Position numbers and translations under genes: made by a program. A stretch of 64,000 nt of DNA from an uncultured Peptoniphilus sp. (GTDB lineage Bacteria > Bacillota > Clostridia > Tissierellales > Peptoniphilaceae). Below are positions 16,075 through 24,325 of this stretch, in pieces. The stretch's first letter is position 1. Each line of letters opens with the position of its first letter. Location: contig NZ_CAMQAY010000003.1 in assembly GCF_946998875.1 (NCBI RefSeq), forward strand, positions 81,817-145,816, written 5' to 3'. The notes beneath the pieces are model-generated. The model searched no databases. It saw nothing but the letters and a program-made list of their open reading frames with translations, and had not been told where the DNA came from.

Positions 16075-17819
16075 CAGTCAACCCTCCATTCATTTGCCTT
16101 CATATACATTTCCACAAACTTCTTATACTTACCATCTTCCTTATAAAGTTTATCGTGACTTCCTCTTTCAATTAGCTTTCCATCTTCAATCAAAAGAATT
16201 TCATCTACCCCTCTTATGGAAGTGAGCCTATGGGCAATCATAATTGTAGTCCTGTTCTTTATTAATTCCTTAAAGGCTCTTTGTAGTTCATACTCGTTTT
16301 CAGGGTCAGCTGCAGCTGAAGCTTCGTCCATAATTATAATTTTTGGATCCTTTAGGAAAATTCTAGCAATACTTACCCTTTGCTTTTCTCCACCAGAGAG
16401 ATTTACACCCTCTGCTCCAATCACTACATCATAACCATCTTTAAATTTGTCTATAAATTCATCACACCTTGCAAGCCTTAATGCCCTTAAAACTTCTTCA
16501 TCAGAGGCATCACTTTTTCCAAGCTTAACATTTTCAAATATGGAAATACCTTGGAAGAGTTGTGGGTTTTGAAAAACAATTCCTATATTTTTCATAAGAC
16601 TTTCCTTATCATAAGAAGAAATATTTTTGTTTCCAATTAAAATTTCTCCTGAGTCGACAGGGTATAGACCAGAAATTAATTTTGCAATAGTTGATTTACC
16701 TGAGCCAGAACTACCCACCAAGGCATAGACCTTATCTTCCTCAAGACTCAATGAGAACTTATCTAAAATTTTATTTTCTCCGTCATAAGAGAAGTCGACA
16801 TTTTTAAACTCAATATTCTTGTTTAAAAATTCCCTTTGGCTTCCAAATTCTATTTCCTTGGCCTTCATCTCCTTGAATAAATTTTCAAGATTATCCACAG
16901 CAGAATTGGCTTGGAAGATATACATAGATACATACATAATTTTCATTGTGTTAGAAAAGAATATCCCCATGAATAAAGTGAAAAATAAAATTTTTGCCGC
17001 CCAAAGACCAGGATCAGCTCCCCTGTTTACCATAAAGATTCCCAAAAATATTGGCGTAATTATAAAAATATTTAAAAGCCATTGGAATAGGACATAGGGA
17101 ATCCTGCAAGACATAGAATATTTATAGACCATATCCTTATAAATGAGGATTGAATCATAAAGTTTTTTAAAACCAATTAGGGGCGCATTAAAAATCTTTA
17201 CTACAGGCATAGCCCTTACATACTCAACTGCACCTGCGTTCATTTCGTCAAGCATATCCATGTACTTCTTCATAAAGGACTGATCGCCCATCATATTTTT
17301 TACAAGGACTAAACTTATTAGGACAATGACAATAAAAAATATTCCAAGGTATAAATCCAATACGAAGGTCAAAATAATCATAAGTATGGGAGTCAATAAT
17401 GCGGCAGTTTGATCTGGAATTAAATGAGCCACTATCATGTGAGTTTGCTCAACATTGTTGTCAATTATTTTCCTCACTTCACCAGAATTATGTAGATCAA
17501 AAAAAGTATTAGATGCCCTGAGAAGGTGCCTTATACCTCTTTCACGAAGACGAGTTTCAAGCCTAAATCCTGCCAAGTGACTCATCCAAAGACCCATAAA
17601 ATATAAAAGACCATAGGCAATAAATAAAAATAAAATTTTTATGGCAAGACTCCTTTCTTCAGACAAGACCCCGCCAGTAAAAACATTCTTTAGCAAAATC
17701 CAAATTAAATAATAAGCATAAAATTCTAAAAAAATGCCCACCGCTGTAAGTAGACTCGCAAGAATACCGTGGAGTCTTCTCTCAGGTATGTAGGAAAATA
17801 ATTTTTTGTATAATTTCAA
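16074..17819 (-). CDS. ABC transporter, fused permease/ATPase (first of a pair)
   Basis: A 581-residue half-transporter with six N-terminal membrane helices (~15-300). Its ATPase domain has Walker A GSSGSGKST, signature LSGGEKQR and Walker B IIIMDEASAAAD. The start is TTG at 17819 with GAGAGGTG upstream; no better ATG is in frame. It is the first gene of the seven-gene minus-strand cluster. The Fur-box match at 17856-17870 lies about 40 nt upstream of its start. Partner of the 14353-16074 protein. Confidence 0.85.
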   Translation of the reverse strand: MKLYKKLFSYIPERRLHGILASLLTAVGIFLEFYAYYLIWILLKNVFTGGVLSEERSLAIKILFLFIAYGLLYFMGLWMSHLAGFRLETRLRERGIRHLLRASNTFFDLHNSGEVRKIIDNNVEQTHMIVAHLIPDQTAALLTPILMIILTFVLDLYLGIFFIVIVLISLVLVKNMMGDQSFMKKYMDMLDEMNAGAVEYVRAMPVVKIFNAPLIGFKKLYDSILIYKDMVYKYSMSCRIPYVLFQWLLNIFIITPIFLGIFMVNRGADPGLWAAKILFFTLFMGIFFSNTMKIMYVSMYIFQANSAVDNLENLFKEMKAKEIEFGSQREFLNKNIEFKNVDFSYDGENKILDKFSLSLEEDKVYALVGSSGSGKSTIAKLISGLYPVDSGEILIGNKNISSYDKESLMKNIGIVFQNPQLFQGISIFENVKLGKSDASDEEVLRALRLARCDEFIDKFKDGYDVVIGAEGVNLSGGEKQRVSIARIFLKDPKIIIMDEASAAADPENEYELQRAFKELIKNRTTIMIAHRLTSIRGVDEILLIEDGKLIERGSHDKLYKEDGKYKKFVEMYMKANEWRVD

Positions 17820-17855
17820 AATATGACACCTCTCTTTATTTAATTAAAAATCAAT

Positions 17856-17870
17856 TGATAATGATTATCG
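17856..17870 (-). promoter_or_regulatory. Fur box upstream of the ABC/ECF cluster
   Basis: TGATAATGATTATCG matches 14 of 15 positions of the classic 7-1-7 Fur inverted repeat (TGATAATnATTATCA). It sits ~37 nt before the first gene of the cluster, where binding of an iron-loaded Fur would block transcription. Confidence 0.75.
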
Positions 17871-18030
17871 AGATTATTATAATATTTTCTTTCCTAAATT
17901 TCTTAACAAAAATACTTTTCTATTCAAAAAATTTTTTAATTATATTCAATTAGAATTTATTTACCATATTTTACTTTAATCACAAAACATTCAAATTTTT
18001 TTATAAAACATCTTTGCAAGAAAGCATAAA

Positions 18031-18066
18031 AAACAGTCCCACATTAATGACGTGCGACTGTTTTAA
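18031..18066. terminator. Hairpin, possible terminator
   Basis: The stem AAACAGTC / GACTGTTT (18031-18038 with 18056-18063) extends inward with CAC/GTG. It is followed by a short T run on plus and preceded by A residues for minus. Confidence 0.5.
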
Positions 18067-18098
18067 AATTTAATTTAAAAAATTTTAAAGATAAAAAT

Positions 18099-18120
18099 AA
18101 GGGCATCCGCCCTTTTTTTT
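18099..18120. terminator. Short GC-rich hairpin with T8
   Basis: The stem AAGGGC / GCCCTT (18099-18104 with 18109-18114) is followed by a run of T on plus. No plus-strand gene lies before it, so what it terminates is unclear. Confidence 0.5.
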
Positions 18121-18131
18121 GCAAAGTAACA

Positions 18132-18168
18132 AAAAATCTCCACGAGCCTGTGGAGATTTTTTTTATAT
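18132..18168. terminator. Terminator after the binding-protein gene
   Basis: The 12-bp perfect stem AAAAATCTCCAC / GTGGAGATTTTT (18132-18143 with 18150-18161) is symmetrical enough to work in both directions. It lies 30-40 nt past the stop of the minus-strand gene at 18201. Confidence 0.8.
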
Positions 18169-18200
18169 TATTTAAATTTCTTTTGAACTATTCATTCGCT

Positions 18201-18746
18201 CTAAATATTTTCTGTAAGTGAATCAATCTTTTCTTTAGCAGCATCTTCATCTAAGCCCAAGCCCTTGGCAAAGAAGTTGAGACCATTTTTTGTGTCCTCT
18301 AAAGTCTCAAAGGAAGCTGAAGCATAGGAAATGCCCTCCACCTTTTGTCCCAAAGGTTTATCATAAGTTACACTTGAATCTGTAAGATAATAATCTGGGT
18401 TTAGATTTTTTACAAGTTTAAAGTTAGGATTCATTTCATCGCCTATACTACTTGCATCGGGATAAATGGACTCTGCTCCATTAGGAACTGCCACTACATT
18501 TTCATAACCCAAAAATTTTAAAGCCTTTGCAGCCTTAACTGACATAGCAACAATTCTTGGATTTTCTTTTTCTACAAAGAGTTTATCCTCCACCTTTTCA
18601 TCTTTTTCTTTGTCTACATTTTCTTGGCTTACTTCTTTTGCATTAGAAGTATTTTCTACTCTTGCCTTCTCCTGAGATTTGCATGAAGTTACTAACATCA
18701 TTATAAGTAAGGCAAAAACAATCTTCATATAAAACTTTCTTTTCAT
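18201..18746 (-). CDS. Half-length haem/iron-type substrate-binding lipoprotein (probably truncated)
   Basis: A 181-residue protein with a lipobox (LVTSC, C22), an acidic linker, and the N-terminal lobe of a type III (BtuF/IsdE-like) binding protein. Visible parts are PRIVAMSVKAAKALKFLGYENVVAVPNG, SIGDEMNPNFKLVKNLNPDYYLTDSS, and the start of the connecting helix. Family members run to ~300 residues with a second lobe; here translation stops inside the helix, and no second-lobe sequence follows before the terminator. The ATG at 18746 follows AAAAGGAG; a GTG 9 nt upstream is less likely. No permease or ATPase is adjacent. It is probably a decayed gene; a free-standing single-lobe ligand binder is possible. 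Confidence 0.65.
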   Translation of the reverse strand: MKRKFYMKIVFALLIMMLVTSCKSQEKARVENTSNAKEVSQENVDKEKDEKVEDKLFVEKENPRIVAMSVKAAKALKFLGYENVVAVPNGAESIYPDASSIGDEMNPNFKLVKNLNPDYYLTDSSVTYDKPLGQKVEGISYASASFETLEDTKNGLNFFAKGLGLDEDAAKEKIDSLTENI

Positions 18747-18925
18747 AGAACACACTCCTTTTAAATTTTTCTCTATTTTTAGTTCTTCTTATTACCATGA
18801 TATCACATTATTCAAAAAAAAAAAAAATAGAATGGCAAAATTTTGTGAAGTTTTTATATATATAAAGTAGTTAAAAAAAGTGTATTTGAAATTTTTTTAA
18901 AATTTATTAAAAAATTTGCAAGAAA

Positions 18926-18952
18926 AAACTGCCGCTTGCACGACAGTTTCTT
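18926..18952 (-). terminator. Terminator of the rnf operon
   Basis: On minus the transcript forms GAAACTG-CG...CG-CAGTTT (18949-18941 with 18934-18926), followed by a T run, about 20 nt past the rnfB stop. Confidence 0.75.
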
Positions 18953-18969
18953 AATTTAGATTTTAAAGA

Positions 18970-19887
18970 TTAAGCATTAACTTTTTCTTTTTCTGCTTCA
19001 GCTTTCTTTAGCTTTGCTTCTTCAAGTTTTGCTTGTCTTTCTTTTTCTTTCTTTTCTTTTTCCTTTTGTTTCATCTTTTCCACTCTTTCAGGATATTCGC
19101 AATAAATTGCTCCTGTTGGACATTTTGAAACGCAAATTCCACAGTTGATACACTTGTCATAATCAATTGATGCTAGGTTGTTTTCTACATGGATTGCATC
19201 CTTAGGACAGTTCTTTTCACAGATACCGCATCCGATACAACCTATTGAACAGTTAGTTCTTACAACTTTTCCTGGATCAAGTGACTTACATTCAACAACT
19301 GTCTTTGATTTGTAAGGTCTAAGTGCAATGATTTTTTTAGGGCAAATGTTGATACACTTCATGCAGGCAACACATTTTTCCTTGTCTACTACTGCAACTC
19401 CATTTACCATGTGAATTGCATCAAATTCGCAGACACTTACGCAAGTGCCACCGCCGCAGCAACCAAAGTTACATGCCTTTGCACCTTGTTGATAGTCAGA
19501 AATTAATCTACAGTCAACTAAATCATTGTAATCATATTTATTTTTTGCCTTGTCGCAGTCTCCTTGGCAAAGTACACAGGCAATATTTCTTTCTACATTT
19601 CCTGCATTAACGCCCATTACTTGGCTGACTTTTTCAGCTGTATCTGCACCACCAATTACACAACCATTTACTGGTGCTTTTCCATTGGCAATGGCTTCTG
19701 CTAAACCATCGCAACCAGGAAATCCACAAGCTCCACAGTTTGCTCCCGGAAGTACATCTCTAACTTCAGCGACCTTTGGATCTACCTTTACATAAAAAAC
19801 CTTAGATGCAATTGAAAGAATTACTCCAAAAAAGGCTCCTGCAATTCCCAAAAACAAGACTGGGGTAAGTACTGTACTCATTTCCAT
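18970..19887 (-). CDS. rnfB: Rnf complex subunit RnfB (multi-cluster ferredoxin)
   Basis: A 305-residue electron-entry subunit of the ion-translocating ferredoxin:NAD+ oxidoreductase. It has an N-terminal membrane anchor (~8-30), then a 4Fe-4S domain GANCGACGFPGC (C51, C54, C59). After that come several ferredoxin-type clusters, seen as CVACMKCINICP, CSIGCIGCGICEKNCP and CINCGICVSKCP. The last ~35 residues are an unusual Lys/Glu/Ala helix (KEKEKKEKER...). Strong AGGAGG start signal. It is the last gene of rnfCDGEAB and is followed by a terminator. Confidence 0.95.
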   Translation of the reverse strand: MEMSTVLTPVLFLGIAGAFFGVILSIASKVFYVKVDPKVAEVRDVLPGANCGACGFPGCDGLAEAIANGKAPVNGCVIGGADTAEKVSQVMGVNAGNVERNIACVLCQGDCDKAKNKYDYNDLVDCRLISDYQQGAKACNFGCCGGGTCVSVCEFDAIHMVNGVAVVDKEKCVACMKCINICPKKIIALRPYKSKTVVECKSLDPGKVVRTNCSIGCIGCGICEKNCPKDAIHVENNLASIDYDKCINCGICVSKCPTGAIYCEYPERVEKMKQKEKEKKEKERQAKLEEAKLKKAEAEKEKVNA

Positions 19888-19896
19888 AATTACCTC

Positions 19897-20475
19897 CTAT
19901 ACCAATCCGCCGAAACCTGAAAATGCAATTGCCATTAGGCCTGCACTAACAAGTGCAATTGGAACTCCTTGAAGTGCCTTAGGTACATCTGCTAGCATTA
20001 ATTTTTCTCTTAGTGCTGCTATAAGTACAAGGGCAAGTGTGAAACCTATTGAAGCTCCAAATCCGCTAAATATTGTTTCTATTAAGTTATATCCATTTTG
20101 AACATTTAAAACTGTTACACCAAGTACAACACAGTTTGTAGTAATAAGTGGAAGATATACACCCATGGCTTGGTAAAGTGAAGGTGATGACTTCTTAATA
20201 AACATTTCTACAAATTGTACTAGTGATGCAATTACAAGAATAAATGCAATTGTTTGTAAATACTCAAGTCCAAATTTATCTAATACAAAAATTTGAATTA
20301 GCCATGTTATTGCAGATGCAAGTACAACTACAAAGGTAACGGCTACTCCCATTCCAAGGGCAGTCTCTGTCTTGGAAGATACACCTAAGAAGGGACAAAT
20401 TCCTAAGAATTGAGCAAAAACATAATTATTTACAAGTATTGTTGAAATTAAAATCGTAATAATACTTTCTAACAT
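19897..20475 (-). CDS. rnfA: Rnf complex subunit RnfA
   Basis: A 192-residue integral membrane protein with six helices and the family sequence NNYVFAQFLGICPFLGVS near its N terminus. The conserved Cys in GICPFLG and the TTNCVVLGV segment contribute to the membrane 2Fe-2S site shared with RnfE. It starts directly after rnfE, whose stop shares a base with its start. Confidence 0.96.
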   Translation of the reverse strand: MLESIITILISTILVNNYVFAQFLGICPFLGVSSKTETALGMGVAVTFVVVLASAITWLIQIFVLDKFGLEYLQTIAFILVIASLVQFVEMFIKKSSPSLYQAMGVYLPLITTNCVVLGVTVLNVQNGYNLIETIFSGFGASIGFTLALVLIAALREKLMLADVPKALQGVPIALVSAGLMAIAFSGFGGLV

Positions 20476-21071
20476 TAGTCTGCCCTCCTATTTAACATTA
20501 GTTTAAATCCTGCAATTAAAAATCCTAGAAGTATGAAGGCACCTGCTGGAGCTCCCATAATTCCAATTCCTGGATAAGATTCTGGCAAAATATTAACATT
20601 AAATAGTGTGCCATATCCGAAAAATTCACGAACAAGACCCATTGCAAGTACGGCAATAGTATATCCAACGCCTGTTCCTATTCCGTCAACTATTGATGGA
20701 ACAAGGGCATTTTTATAAGCAAAACCTTCTGCTTCACCAAGGATACAGCAGTTAACTACGATTAGTGGTAAGAAAATACCAAGTGCTGCATAAATTGGTT
20801 GTGAATAAGCTTGAAGTATCATTTGTACTAATGTTACGAAAGTGGCAATTACTACAATAAAACAAGGAATTCTTATTTTATCAGGTATTATATTTCTAAG
20901 TGCAGATACTACTCCGTTACTCATAATTAGTACGAAAGTAACTGCGACTCCCATTGCCAAAGAGTTTGTTAAGTTATTTGTGATAGCCAGTGTTGAACAA
21001 AGCCCTATAAGTTGGATGAATACGGGATTGTTTTTAAAAGCACCGTCTAAGAATACTTTAGATAATTTCAT
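20475..21071 (-). CDS. rnfE: Rnf complex subunit RnfE
   Basis: A 198-residue six-helix membrane subunit, homologous to RnfA and arranged in opposite topology. Family segments are NNPVFIQLIGLCSTLAIT (~15-32, with the conserved Cys) and IVVNCCILGEAEGFAYKN (~108-125). It overlaps rnfA by one base and follows rnfG by 11 nt. Confidence 0.96.
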   Translation of the reverse strand: MKLSKVFLDGAFKNNPVFIQLIGLCSTLAITNNLTNSLAMGVAVTFVLIMSNGVVSALRNIIPDKIRIPCFIVVIATFVTLVQMILQAYSQPIYAALGIFLPLIVVNCCILGEAEGFAYKNALVPSIVDGIGTGVGYTIAVLAMGLVREFFGYGTLFNVNILPESYPGIGIMGAPAGAFILLGFLIAGFKLMLNRRAD

Positions 21072-21082
21072 TTTAATCCTCC

Positions 21083-21667
21083 TTATTCATTCTTTAAAAC
21101 TTCGTCGTAAACCTTAATGGCATCGTTGGAACCTGCTAGAGCACCCTTAGATGAGATTGTTGCTGATGTAAGCCACATAACTTCATCTTCAGCCTTTGGA
21201 TCCTTAGAAAGTTTTAAAGGACCTGCTGCAGATTTTCCTTCGTAAGATGGATAGTATTCATCAGTTGTGATTCTTGAACCGAATCCACTTGTTTCACCAT
21301 TTGAAATATTTCTAAATCCAGCGATTTTATCTCCATCAAGTAAAAATCCTAGAGCATTAACCATAGCTCCACCATAACCATTTGATTTTACATTAACACC
21401 GTATCCAACAACTTGGTCGCCTTTTTTTGCAACAAAGATTTTTTCAATATTTGGATATTTTTCTTTAATTGAATTTAATTTTTCTTGATCATATTCTTCA
21501 AAGCCATCTGCATTTTCGCCAAAGATAACTTCGTAAGATGCAAGTGTATTTTTTAGTTCAGTTTCTGCAATTACTGGAGCAGTAAAACTATTTACAACTG
21601 CCAAAAGTCCTGCAGATAGGGCGCAGAAAACTAAAAGTATAATTCCAAATTTTACTGGTTCTTTCAT
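21083..21667 (-). CDS. rnfG: Rnf complex subunit RnfG (FMN-binding)
   Basis: A 194-residue subunit with one N-terminal membrane helix (~7-28) and an extracytoplasmic FMN-binding domain. The covalent flavin site is T170 in WLTSATISSKGA. The family pattern is SGAT, and here Ser replaces the Gly before Ala-Thr. The GETSGFGSR motif (~124-132) is intact. It directly abuts rnfD (no spacer). Confidence 0.95.
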   Translation of the reverse strand: MKEPVKFGIILLVFCALSAGLLAVVNSFTAPVIAETELKNTLASYEVIFGENADGFEEYDQEKLNSIKEKYPNIEKIFVAKKGDQVVGYGVNVKSNGYGGAMVNALGFLLDGDKIAGFRNISNGETSGFGSRITTDEYYPSYEGKSAAGPLKLSKDPKAEDEVMWLTSATISSKGALAGSNDAIKVYDEVLKNE

Positions 21668-22660
21668 TTACTTCGCCTCCCCATAAGCACTTGTTACTGT
21701 AAGCTTGTCAATTAAAGGTGTTGCAAGGTTCATTAGACATATTGCGTAGGAAACACCTTCTGGAAGAGATGCCTTTACTCTTATTACTGCTGTTAAAATA
21801 CCGCAGCCAAGGGCAAATATTATTCTTCCCTTTCTGTTTATTGGGTTTGTAGTGTAGTCAGTTGCCATAAATATAGCACCTAAAAGTAATCCTCCTGCTA
21901 ATAATTCGTAAGGAATTATATTCATAGGAATACCTAAAATTCCAAGACATACTGCAGTAGTTGCAACATAAATTACTGGAATTTCCCAAGAAATTACCTT
22001 TCTAAATACTAAATATACAAAACCGATTAAAAGTGCAATTGCTGAAGTTTCTCCAATTACGCCGCCAATGTTTCCAATAAACATATCCTTCATTTGAGGA
22101 AGATTTGTAAAGTCTCCAGCTGCTATAAGTTGAAGTGGTGTAGCGTATGTTATTGAATCTAAATCAGTTACGCCTTGTTTTAATAATTCAGGTGAAATAT
22201 AACCTGTAATTTGTTTTGGCCATGATGCCATAAGTACAAGTCTTGCAGCAAGAGCTGGGTTCATAAAGTTAAAACCAATACCACCAAAACATTCTTTTAC
22301 TATTAATATTGAAAAAACGGATCCGAAAGCTGCCATCCATAGTGGGAAAGACTGAGGCATATTTAGTGCAATCAAAATTCCAGTTACTACAGCAGATAAG
22401 TCCCTTATTTGTACAGTCTTTTTAAGTGCAGTTTGAGTTACATACTCAGTTGCCACACATGCTACTACACAAGTTAGAATCAAGAGAATTGACCTCATTC
22501 CAAAGAAATATACAGAAGCAATCATTGCAGGAACAAGTGCTATGATTACATCAAGCATAATCTTTTGAACAGTGTCATTTGATCTAATGTGAGGAGCAAG
22601 TGAAACGAAGCGAGCTTCATTTACTGTCATCGGATCTTTAGTTATTTTATTATTTTCCAA
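21668..22660 (-). CDS. rnfD: Rnf complex subunit RnfD
   Basis: A 330-residue polytopic subunit of the NqrB/RnfD family that carries a covalent FMN. The attachment site is T174 in TYATPLQL. Other signatures are GGIGFNFMNPALAARL (~126-141) and the C-terminal FMATDYTTNPINRKGR. About nine hydrophobic helices are present. It is thought to form the ion path. Confidence 0.96.
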   Translation of the reverse strand: MENNKITKDPMTVNEARFVSLAPHIRSNDTVQKIMLDVIIALVPAMIASVYFFGMRSILLILTCVVACVATEYVTQTALKKTVQIRDLSAVVTGILIALNMPQSFPLWMAAFGSVFSILIVKECFGGIGFNFMNPALAARLVLMASWPKQITGYISPELLKQGVTDLDSITYATPLQLIAAGDFTNLPQMKDMFIGNIGGVIGETSAIALLIGFVYLVFRKVISWEIPVIYVATTAVCLGILGIPMNIIPYELLAGGLLLGAIFMATDYTTNPINRKGRIIFALGCGILTAVIRVKASLPEGVSYAICLMNLATPLIDKLTVTSAYGEAK

Positions 22661-22671
22661 ATTGATCCCTC

Positions 22672-24006
22672 CTATTTCTTTTGATTAGCTCTGATTTCTC
22701 GTTTAGCTAATTTAACAGATGCACTTAGATGTCTCTTTGCTGGGCAAACGAAGGAACATATACCACATTCCATACATTGGTCAGCATGTAAAGCGCTGCA
22801 TAAATCAACATCGCCCTTTAAAATTGCATGATTAATATCAGTTGGATTAATATTTGCTGGACAGTGATCTACACATCTTGAACATCTAATACATGGAGAT
22901 TCAATTCTTTCTGTTAGTTCTTCTTCAGTGAAAACTAAAATACCTGAAGTAGTCTTTGTAACAGGTGCATCAAGGCTAAATACTGACTTGCCAGTCATAG
23001 GACCACCACAAATAATTTCTTTAAAGTTTTCCTTTACTCCTCCGCAGAAATCTAAAATATCTCCAACAGGAGTACCTATTTTAACGAGAATATTCTTTGG
23101 CTCCTTAATTCCAGAACCAGAAACAGTTATTACTCTTTCATAAGAAGGCTTTCCTTCTATCATTGCTTCATAAAATGCAAGAGTTGTACCAACATTTGTT
23201 AGGAAAACCCCAACATCATTTGTTACACCATTTTGTGGAACAATTCTTCCAACAACGGCTTCAGAAAGTCTCTTTGAATCACCTTGTGGATACTTAGTTT
23301 GACATCCAACAACTTTTAAGTGACTCCAATTAGGATTCTTTCCTATAACTTCTTCCATTTTAGCAATTGCGTCTGGTTTATTTTCTTCAATTGCCATGTA
23401 AGAAGCTTTTTGATTGTAAAAATATGAGAAGATATCTAGTCCTTCTAATATTTCTTCAGTTCTTTCTAGCATAATTCTGTGGTCGCAAGTGAGGAAAGGC
23501 TCACATTCTGCCCCATTTATTATACATTCATCAAGCACTGGGTCTTCACCTTTTAATTTTGCGTGAAGAGGGAAACCAGCACCACCCATACCAACGACTC
23601 CCTTTTCTTTAATAAAAGGAACTAAATCGTCAATTGGATGATCCTTATAATCTTTAAAAGATTTAAGGTCATCAGTCATTTCATCTTTGCCATCGTTTTC
23701 TATAACGACGCAATCACAATACCTTCCATCAGCTGTGTACATTTTTTTAATCTCTTTAACTGTACCTGATACAGAAGAGTGTATAGCAGCTGATATATAA
23801 GCATCAGAATTACCCACCATTTGTCCAACTTTAACAGAATCGCCTTTTGACACAACTGGTGAGCATGGTGCTCCAATGTGTTGTGACATAGGTATGTAGG
23901 CAATCTTAGGACTTGGCATCCTCTCAATTGCAATCTTTTCTGTCAAAGTTTTGTGTTCGTCCATGTGAACTCCACCTACGGAAAAAGTGAGATTTCTTGA
24001 ACTCAT
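22672..24006 (-). CDS. rnfC: Rnf complex subunit RnfC (NADH/NAD+ site)
   Basis: A 444-residue cytoplasmic subunit. It has an N-terminal biotin-carrier-like barrel, a Complex I 51-kDa-like NAD/FMN domain with GVVGMGGAGFPLHAKL (~135-150) and INGAECEPFLTCDHR, and a C-terminal pair of 4Fe-4S clusters (CIRCSRCVDHCP and CMECGICSFVCP). First gene of the operon, ATG preceded by AGGGGTGA. Its promoter region holds a Rex-like palindrome. Confidence 0.96.
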   Translation of the reverse strand: MSSRNLTFSVGGVHMDEHKTLTEKIAIERMPSPKIAYIPMSQHIGAPCSPVVSKGDSVKVGQMVGNSDAYISAAIHSSVSGTVKEIKKMYTADGRYCDCVVIENDGKDEMTDDLKSFKDYKDHPIDDLVPFIKEKGVVGMGGAGFPLHAKLKGEDPVLDECIINGAECEPFLTCDHRIMLERTEEILEGLDIFSYFYNQKASYMAIEENKPDAIAKMEEVIGKNPNWSHLKVVGCQTKYPQGDSKRLSEAVVGRIVPQNGVTNDVGVFLTNVGTTLAFYEAMIEGKPSYERVITVSGSGIKEPKNILVKIGTPVGDILDFCGGVKENFKEIICGGPMTGKSVFSLDAPVTKTTSGILVFTEEELTERIESPCIRCSRCVDHCPANINPTDINHAILKGDVDLCSALHADQCMECGICSFVCPAKRHLSASVKLAKREIRANQKK

Positions 24007-24049
24007 AAAACTTCACCCCTTATTCGGCATAAGCCTAATTTTTTACCTT

Positions 24050-24067
24050 TTGTTATAATTATAACAC
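24050..24067 (-). promoter_or_regulatory. Rex-like operator overlapping the rnf -10 region
   Basis: TGTTATAATTATAACA (24051-24066) is a perfect 16-bp palindrome. With flanking bases it agrees with the Gram-positive Rex half-sites TTGTTAA...TTAACAA at 11 of 14 defined positions. It contains TATAAT on both strands, so a bound repressor would cover the -10 element about 45 nt before rnfC. Confidence 0.5.
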
Positions 24068-24278
24068 TAAATTTAATTAAAGTATATGATTCTACTTAAA
24101 AATTTAGACTTGGGAAATCTTTTACAAGTTGAGAAAGTAGTCAATCTTAATTTTTAATTTTTAAATTCTTTTATTTTTTGCAGAAATAAATTTTATTTTT
24201 TCTCTGGAAACTTTTTTTATTTTTGCCACAAAATTTTACATTTCTTAAGTCATCTCTTATAATTTTTTGCAAAAAAAA

Positions 24279-24312
24279 TCTCACGACTTTTAATCGTGAG
24301 AAAATTTTTTTA
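24279..24312 (-). terminator. Terminator of the nucleoside ABC importer operon
   Basis: The perfect stem TCTCACGA / TCGTGAGA (24279-24286 with 24294-24301) is flanked by A8 on the left (T run on minus). It lies 25 nt past the last permease stop. Confidence 0.8.
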
Positions 24313-24325
24313 TTAATAATTTTTA

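Larger units (their letters stand above)
17820..18200. other. Intergenic region with Fur box and three hairpins
   Basis: This 381-bp gap holds no credible ORF. From left to right it contains the ribosome binding site and Fur box of the cluster, an AT-rich stretch (~17875-18030), and three consecutive hairpins (separate entries). The hairpins insulate the cluster from the binding-protein gene on its right. Confidence 0.6.
24007..24325. other. Intergenic region between the nucleoside importer and rnf
   Basis: This 319-bp gap has no credible ORF. It contains the rnf leader with its ribosome binding site (~24010-24020), the Rex-like palindrome (24051-24066), AT-rich sequence, and a terminator at 24279-24301. 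Both flanking genes are on minus. Confidence 0.6.

Noticed and set aside
18780..18925. AT-rich tract with a long A run as a possible origin or att site
   Set aside because: No DnaA-box cluster, no flanking repeats and no integrase nearby. It is simply the promoter region of the lipoprotein gene and the tail of rnfB transcription.
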